NCBI GenBank assembly: GCA_036937835.1
Contig: CM072866.1
Coordinates: forward strand, 16,386,001 to 16,450,000
Reading direction: 5' to 3'
From: Pampus argenteus
Lineage: Eukaryota; Chordata; Actinopteri; Scombriformes; Stromateidae
Length of the DNA: 64,000 nucleotides
Shown here: piece by piece, positions 57,340 through 64,000 of the stretch
Numbering within the stretch: the stretch's first letter is position 1
How the letters are laid out: each line of letters opens with the position of its first letter
Translations under genes and position numbers: made by a program
The notes under the pieces: model-generated
The model's database searches: none
What the model was told of the DNA's origin: nothing
What the model saw: the letters and a program-made list of their open reading frames with translations, nothing else

Positions 57340-60030
57340 TATTAGCACTCTCTAGTAAAAGCATTTTTTTCTGCATGTTAACTACTGTATGTAATTTACT
57401 GGAAGGTCAGACCATCATAATTTGGTACTTTATAATGTCCTATTAAAAAGTAAATGCATGCAAATAGATGTTTTCTAAAATGATCTTGTTTTAGTCTAAA
57501 TATAAGCAGTGATTTACAAATATGTTTGCAGTCATATACATCATATCCTGCTCTACATTGCACATATCTATACATATTTGGAGTATTTAAAAGACTGGTG
57601 TGTAGCAACATCGTATGTGTGCCCTTACAAGGAATGATTTGATTGATTAGGCTTTTTCAGTCAGATACCCGTCAGTGGTTAACATCATTAGGACCAGTCA
57701 AACTGATACCAATCTCCATTTTGTCCAACCTTTTTGCAGAAAGCTCTTAGAGACCCTGCAAAATCTATCACTATACCTTATATGTTGCCAGCTCAGTTAT
57801 TGATTTAGGATTCATTACGCCAGAAAATGTAAATATTCAATGCTACCCTCATTACAAACATTATTCATTAGTTCATGTTGAATTACATTACATTCGCCAG
57901 CTGTGTGCTCAAATTCTGGATAAGTCTCTCTCCCCTGGACGCCTCTCTGAGTGATCACAGAGCAGCTTTAACGATCACACACACCCACTAATCTGCTAAC
58001 CAGAATGACATCACAGTCGTCGTTATTAATCCTTCTTCCTTTTTCAACAGTAAGCACATACTTGTTGCATCTCCGATCTGATGGTTGTCACTTATACTGT
58101 GGACATATGGACGTATGATGCATCTGTATTCTTCACAAGTTTCACGAAGAACTGAGAGAACTCAGAGCTGAAACTGAGCTTGTCAGTTTGCTCTGTTAGC
58201 TCATTGCATGCTAAGACATGCCCCAGTGCTTGATATGCTCTATAGCCTGGACGGGCCTGACTTTATCTGGAGTCCCATTCTGGTCAACACCACCAAAACC
58301 TCTAGTATATGTTGGATTAGACAGGAACATAAACTACCTTAGATATCTGTGAGGCGGGCAGCATGTAGATTGGGCAGTGTTTGACTGGCATTTACTTGGT
58401 TGCTTTCAGTATTTTGTGATCATTTTTGTGAAAAATGCAGCTTGGTTAAGAATATCCTTGACATAGTAGTATATACTCTCAGATATAAGGTCAGAGATGT
58501 AAGGAAGCACCCATCCATCCCATCTGCCTTCTACATGTGTTCACTGTGCCACAGTTGAGCCTTTTTTACTGAGAAAAGCATCATGCTGTCTGTTGTCTTA
58601 GCTTTGAGACAAAGTAAAGAATAATCAGCAACTGTGATGCAGTACATCATATTATAGAAGGCTTTGTTTTCAAAGCCAGTAAAGAATGTGGGACCTGTAT
58701 CATGTTCTATCACCAGCAGCTCTTCCTGTTATGAATGATGCATGTGTGTACAGGCTTATTGAATAAAGTCAAGCTCAAAGTGGATAACACTCCACTGCAT
58801 TGCAGACTGTCAAACTGTTGCTGTGGGTGAGAGGGATACGAATGAGGTATTTGTCTCTCTGTTTCATTATTCTTTATTTGCTCTTTTTGCATTTCTAAAT
58901 TTATCCAAACCTCCTTCCACACACACCGACTGCTGCAGGTGACTGTGTAAACATTAGGCATATGAAAAAACCAGTCCTGTGGCTTCACTTTTGCTTTTTT
59001 TTTTCTACAGGTCCTTAAGGCCAAATGTGTGGGTGCGACTGTCAGGAACTGTTACCTCTTGCAGAAATTATGGCCATGAAACTTTGATCTGGGTTCACAT
59101 AACATAAATTGTTGTGGTCAGTGCTACCCTACTGCCACCTACACTGAGCTAGATAAGGAAACGTGTCTGTGTGCATGTTTGTATATTTTGGTGATGATCA
59201 TTCAACTGAAAACATGGTCATAAATTCATTAATTTTTTTTGCAAATATATTCCTGTTTAGATTCACAGGTCTCAAATACTCCTTTTAGCAATGCAGACTC
59301 TCTAATTCACATCACTTGCTTTGTCTTTAGTCTGAAGTTGGAAAGTGGAGCAGTCACGTTCACACTACCTTATGATCACATGTTGTACTAATATGAAAAC
59401 TCCATAATGAATGTTGGGAGTGAGATTTTCTTGTACGTGTATGTCAAAGTGTGTCATTATTCTCACTAATGACATCTTTATAGTATAGCTGGTTTAAACA
59501 GCAAGACATTTCATTCCTTTTACATTCTGGCTCTGTGCTGATGGCTATATATATATGTATAGATATGTATGAAAAAATAGCTCACATTCATGGTGAAAGG
59601 CAGTACACAAGATGCCAAAATTGCGGAAGAGGCAATTTCATGGCTTCTATTTTCCACTAGGAATGGTAAGACGAGATAAACCTGGTATTAAATGAACTCT
59701 TCCCCTATCAACTGTAATGAGAAAACATGAGAAGGATGTTGATGTTGTCTAGTCTTCTTTGAGCGTGTGCTTTTGAGAAAGGCGCTACACAGGCTCTTGG
59801 TGTTGCTGGAAATGCTGTCAAGAGCACCCATGGCCTACTGTAGATGATGAATCGTTCCTTTAACCGTGACCGATGACGCCCGTTTTCCTCAAACAATGGT
59901 CCAGTGTTGCAGTGAGCCTGGGATGTTGACTACATAATGGCAAGTGATGTATTACATATTGGAAAGCAGCAGGGAACATGCTGTTTTCACCCATTCTCTG
60001 TGACTTCGAGCAGAGGTCAAGATCATGAGA
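57340..60030. other. Unique sequence, no gene
   Basis: Frames of 60-104 codons on the minus strand show no domain. A pyrimidine tract followed by 'ctacag' at 58993-59010 looks like a splice acceptor, but the following frame stops within about 25 codons without a donor. Short TA runs lie near 59546-59553. Confidence 0.45.
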
Positions 60031-60036
60031 ACTTAC

Positions 60037-60108
60037 CCCATTTGGTAGCTTTTGAATAAGGCCTGGAGCGACAGACCGCAGTTGACCCAGCAGGGTCAGT
60101 AATTTCAT
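60037..60108 (-). other. Initial-exon-like segment on minus strand, low confidence
   Basis: On the minus strand an ATG at 60108 with purine at -3 opens a 24-codon frame that ends at a strong donor (ggg|gtaagt, intron from 60036). The length is exactly 72 nt (phase 0). The N-terminus MKLLTLLGQLRSVAPGLIQK is hydrophobic and Arg/Lys-containing without acidic residues, as in a mitochondrial targeting peptide or weak signal peptide. No promoter, CpG island or downstream exon was identified. The frame continues past the donor to 59860, so the length is not informative. A chance match is the likelier explanation. Confidence 0.14.
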
Positions 60109-60111
60109 CTT

Positions 60112-60855
60112 TTGTGAATGGATGCATTTACCCTCACTGTTTCAAACTATTGCTGGTTCTGTTCTCAAGTCAGACATGATATATACACACACACACACAG
60201 TGATGCAGTGTGTGGACAGCTCCATTCAAAACTGCAGTATGAATTTATGCCTCCAAAGAATAAACAACTGGCTCACTGTTTTCCTTCCAATATTAATCAC
60301 TGAATAGTTTTCAGTTTGAGAGTGAAATCATCTTTGAATTTGACCAAATCTTGGATGTTGTGGAAGTAAACCAATTGTGGTAATATATTCCCTCTAATTC
60401 AATATGTAGTACCAACCATTTTATCAGTTGTAGCTTTATAATAGAGGGCCACAAAGCACATATACTGTATTATTTACAATCAGTTATAAAGTTAATATTT
60501 AAATAAAGTTTTTATATTGTGTTATGGTCTGCTACTTGGTGAGCAATGTGCCAATAAACTACTAATACATTAGTCACAGAATTAACTATTTACTTATAAC
60601 AATCGTGTCAGAACTATTAGCACTGTTGGCATATTATTCACATTATTTATACACATTTCACTCATTCGTTCAACCTTTATTATACAGATTTATACGAAGT
60701 GGTCTAATGACAGCAGTTCACTCTTTTGCACGGGTGCGCTGTGTACACAACAATATAAGCAAAGACAAGAATATACTGTACAGTATGTACATAAGGGCAT
60801 GCATTTACTGGTCAAATGACCTCTCTAAACTTAACACATCTTAAAATAGCTGCAG
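60112..60855. other. AT-rich sequence with short (AC)n
   Basis: A short AC run lies at 60184-60199. Frames of 61 and 79 codons are without domain. Nothing else recognised. Confidence 0.5.
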
Positions 60856-60859
60856 ATTT

Positions 60860-61130
60860 GAAAATTAAGATAGCAAAAAAATGAGCTGGCACCACACCCA
60901 GGCCAGGCCCATATACAGCAAGTCCTTTATCTAGACTTTTCCATCCTTTTTCCCTGGTCTACATTTTTTTCATTACAGCAAAGGAGGACAGGATATTAGT
61001 CTTCCTCAAGGGCCAGGCAGAAAACTGTTAGTCACAGAGGAGAGAAGTGTTGGCTATAAGAAGATGATATGGAGCCAGGGAACTGTGTAGCTTAGGGTGG
61101 GATTGGGGGTGTTTGGTGATTAACAGTGAA
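60860..61130. promoter_or_regulatory. Conserved-element-like block
   Basis: Balanced, repeat-free sequence, starting with 'gctggcaccacacccaggcc' and ending in 'ggtgattaacagtgaaac' (61117-61134). A T-run (60966-60971) interrupts it. Function inferred from contrast with AT-rich flanks only. Confidence 0.18.
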
Positions 61131-61134
61131 ACAG

Positions 61135-62435
61135 TGAGCTGTAGATTTGAGGCTCAACGTGCTTCACTGTTTTTAAGTGAAGTATTTAAAAAAAAAAAAA
61201 AGAAAGGACAAACAATTACAAATTTAATGCAGTAAAGTTTAGTGTTATACTGATGTGCTGTAGTTGTAGAGGCTGATGAAGATGTTATATAAGATAATAT
61301 ATATATATATATCACTTTCTACATCATTCAAATATGATATGTTAGTAGATGTTAAATGAAAAATACGGTCATTTATTTAATGCCATGCTTGCAAGTAATT
61401 GGTGTGAAATACATTTCACATTGCCTTTTGAACATTGATACCATTTGTCCAATCTATCAAATAAGGGAAAATGTTTTTAATGAACAATAAACTACCATAC
61501 AAGACAATACATTAGCAAACTGTCCAGAATTTAATTAAACCACAACCTGCTGTCAAATACCTTGTGATAGAAATGACACTGAGGTGTGAAAGAAAAGAGG
61601 GAGTAGGTTATTAAAATATATTTGATCACACTTGTATCATCAGTAAAATTATTGAAATCTCTATTAAATATTTTTGTTCAACAAAGAGAACAATATATTA
61701 ATGTGTACAGTTTCCATGCAGCCAGACTGCCTGTTTATCTTCTGTTCTCATTGGATGTGGGATTTTGCCTGTGCGAGTGTGCGTGTGGGTGCATGTGTGT
61801 GTGGTCTGTGGGGGATGGTGGACAACCTAAAAACCGAAAGCAGCCAGGGTGACCTGAATCAGGAGAGGTGATAACTCAGACAGATAGCTGGAGATTACCC
61901 AGGGATCAAGAGGCTCAGTGGCCTCTCAAACAACAATAACTGGAGAGCATATCCCTTCTCACCACCCCCTACAGAGGCCCTTATGGCTGGTATGGACCAA
62001 AACATGCATGCCAGTACTCCATAAAGCAGATTTATTACATGGTCTTCTCGTTGTTTTCTGTTTAATGGACAAAAGAGCAGCATAATAATTCTCAAAATGT
62101 TCCTAAGAGACAAAAACACTATAAGCTCATTTTGTGGCTAAATTATGCTTTTGGGGTTTTTTTAGTTTTTGTTTTGTTTTTTTGTTTTTTGGGGGGGTTA
62201 ATGTCTAGATACAGTATATATAGGTCTTCTTAATGCTGTATAGTGCAGAATTGTAGGATTTGTGGCATAGCCACAGTGTCTCAAAGAGTGTATTTTTCAA
62301 CAATCATTTGGTAAATGATTACAGCTATTGAATTACAGTTCAGTTTAATGAAACGGCTGTTGTGATTTGATTTTAAGTCATGTGTGTCCACAAGGCCAGG
62401 AGTCTGTACGTGTGTGTGTGGTTGTGACTGCAGGG
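61135..62435. other. AT-rich sequence with simple repeats
   Basis: A13 tract (61189-61201), (TA)n (61295-61312), a TG-rich stretch (61767-61810) and a T/G-rich tract (62150-62200) ending in seven G residues. Frames of 65-76 codons are without domain. The stretch 61880-62010 has higher complexity. Confidence 0.5.
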
Positions 62436-62439
62436 GTGC

Positions 62440-62610
62440 ATGTGTTTCAATGAGCTGGCCTAACCATTAAATCACGATTGATTGATGAGTCTTCTACGCT
62501 GTGGCCAATAACAAGCCCTTCTTCTCCTCTCAGTATATCTGCGAATGTGGGATGTGTTGGTGCATGGGTTTGTGAAAGAGGGGCAAGAAAGGTTACTCAC
62601 TTGATTACTT
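62440..62610. promoter_or_regulatory. Strong conserved-element-like block with PBX-HOX site
   Basis: Repeat-free block with TGATTGAT (62479-62486), an exact match to the PBX-HOX bipartite consensus TGATTNAT. CCATTAAATC lies just upstream (62464-62473) and a CCAAT box just downstream (ggccaataac, 62503-62512). Three classical sites within 50 bp make it one of the most plausible enhancers here, although this is inference. Confidence 0.3.
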
Positions 62611-62614
62611 TTGG

Positions 62615-63000
62615 CTCCGCATCATCCTAGGAAATAAAACTATTAGTTCAGGATACTGTCTTTTCCATAGTCAGTATCCTCACCTTTTACTCAAAAATGC
62701 CTTTTGTTTGCTGATGGAAAGCTAGACTTTTTTTTTTAATAGGATAAACGCTTAGTGAATACATCCAAGTATCCATGGAAGAAATGAAGCTTCTCTATTT
62801 ATCTGAAAGTAAGAATGTAACAGCATCTCTCACTCTGGGAAGACAAATTATCTCATAATCACCTTTTTGCAACACACATACATGCACTCTGCAGTTGCAG
62901 AAACACATTGCGGATGTCTTTAGTGACGTTCTTAAATACATTTTGAGGATGATGGAGGGTTGGGGTGTCCATGTGGATCCATGCTTGACTGTAAATTATG
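62615..63000. other. Unannotated sequence
   Basis: T-run at 62729-62738. Nothing recognised. Confidence 0.5.
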
Positions 63001-63051
63001 GGTGGGGTGTGTGTTGGGAGGGGGTGGCGGTGGGGACGGGGTGGGGGTAGG
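63001..63051 (+). repeat. G-rich tract with G-quadruplex motif
   Basis: On the plus strand, G-runs of three to five bases (63016-63018, 63020-63024, 63032-63035, 63038-63041, 63043-63047) are separated by one- to seven-base loops. This meets the usual G3+N1-7 definition of a potential quadruplex. The 71-codon frame here reads as poly-Gly and is not a gene. Confidence 0.85.
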
Positions 63052-63054
63052 TTG

Positions 63055-64000
63055 CTCTAGGCTACGCTTGTTCCGGGGACCATCTGGTTATATTGCATTT
63101 TGGCGTTGTTCACTTTCTGTCCTCCAAACCTTTAATTCGCTCCCAGTCTATATTGTTTCTTCTATCTCATGTTGAGGTTACATTAAACGATTCCACCTTT
63201 ATAATGTTTTGTATTGCATATTTGTTTTTTTGTACCTTATTAAAATGCATAGGTACAGTACAAGCAAGAATTATATTTATAAAAATATCAGTGGAATTGA
63301 TTGGTTATTAAAAGGAATTGAAAAAAAAAAACATTATTTATAAAGTGAGTTTATTTAATTCAGTACTGGTAAAGATACAGGGTTTTAATTAGAATCACAA
63401 TTGTGAAGTCTTGTGCAACCCAACACACCCCCTTTCAGGCTTGAGGGACACAGAGGCATATTACTGTGTCCCGTTCTGATTCATGATGGAGAACTGTTGT
63501 TATATATTTAATGCTATATGTTTGAAGGTTCAAAAAAATCAAAATACAATATATTCATATTGTCAAGACTTAAATGGACCATATGGCAACGTTAAACAGT
63601 TCTTAAAATTAAAAAAAAAAAAAGATGTCATAGGGATACTTTTTCTTACTGTCTCTCACCTTCTTTCATATTTCCAAATACAAATGCACATACGCACACG
63701 CGTACAAGGCCAAGCACAAAGCACATACTGGACCAAATACTTTCTCATCAAACATCTTCCCATTGTCATCGAGGACCCATGGGTTTCATTAGTGCCAGCT
63801 TTAAAACAACAATTCTCATTCCCACTCCCACACTCCAGTCCCAAATGCTTTCAGTGGAGGAGGAAACAACATTTGCCTGAAGGGTACATGCATGTGAAAC
63901 TCAAAAAATAGTGTGATTTAAATTCTATGTTCTCATTTGACAGAAGAATCACAGTGTAATATCATTAGTTTTAATGTTGATTTGCCTGTTCTCTCTTTTG
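63055..64000. other. AT-rich sequence, no gene
   Basis: The 142-codon frame 63483-63911 is the second longest in the window. It contains a lysine run from the A13 tract near 63609 and shows no domain, so it is treated as random. Nothing else recognised up to the window end. Confidence 0.5.

Noticed and set aside
59011..59080. Possible terminal exon after a strong pyrimidine tract
   Set aside because: The only open frame stops within about 25 codons, has no recognised similarity and no clear polyadenylation signal close behind.
59941..59960. gatgtattacatattgg, resembling the inner motif at 30727-30744
   Set aside because: A single 14-nt match in AT-rich DNA with no partner copy nearby can be coincidence.
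63483..63911. 142-codon frame
   Set aside because: Contains a lysine run from poly-A, has random composition and no domain.
1..64000. CRISPR arrays, tRNA or rRNA genes, bacterial operons
   Set aside because: No regularly spaced repeats, no intact tRNA-like A/B boxes with cloverleaf, and no rRNA-like sequence were seen. The window is eukaryotic.

Overview
This 64 kb window looks like non-coding DNA from a ray-finned fish, most likely a percomorph teleost. The evidence is the AT-rich composition with few CpGs, frequent short microsatellites (CA, CT, TA, TCTA), a low density of old and truncated transposon pieces, and repeat signatures familiar from teleost genomes. These signatures are a CR1/L2-type LINE reverse-transcriptase 3' end, tRNA-SINE-like pieces, and tails of the type '...atcaataaagtatct'. 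Most repeat-family identifications rest on recall, not on a database search.

No gene can be called with confidence. The longest open frame is about 144 codons. The long frames are mostly random, or come from translated poly-A or CT/CA repeats. I see no recognisable protein domain except the decayed LINE at about 30183-30710. There is no tRNA, rRNA, CRISPR array, bacterial-type operon or CpG-island promoter. The window is therefore an intergenic region or the inside of a very large intron. Four short stretches have exon-like splice boundaries (8195-8382 +, 11462-11542 +, 26508-26566 +, 60037-60108 -). They are listed at low confidence because such matches arise by chance in a sequence this long.

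Layout: 0-6 kb holds a candidate non-autonomous DNA transposon (about 1140-1940), a CT/CA microsatellite and several high-complexity blocks. 6-9 kb has a degenerate ~21-bp minisatellite and a high-complexity block with a 9-bp-stem hairpin (7744-7775). 9-29 kb is mostly unique sequence with blocks that look like conserved non-coding elements (homeodomain, octamer and TCF-like sites) and two decayed SINE-like pieces. 29.9-31 kb contains the most structured feature: a LINE 3' fragment lying between inverted copies of a 'gcattatgtaataac' motif, followed by TA/GA microsatellites. 31-48 kb is again mostly unique. 48.8-52.6 kb contains a large CT/CTAT microsatellite, a ~68-bp tandem duplication, a TA repeat beside a hairpin, and a SINE/LINE tail. 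54.4-54.9 kb is a probable fish interspersed repeat. 55-64 kb is unique sequence ending with a G-rich tract.

The blocks called regulatory are judged by eye from sequence complexity, homopolymer scarcity and transcription-factor-like motifs. Conservation was not measured. If they are real, the window would fit the regulatory desert of a developmental gene outside it. I found no evidence for a new multi-gene system here.
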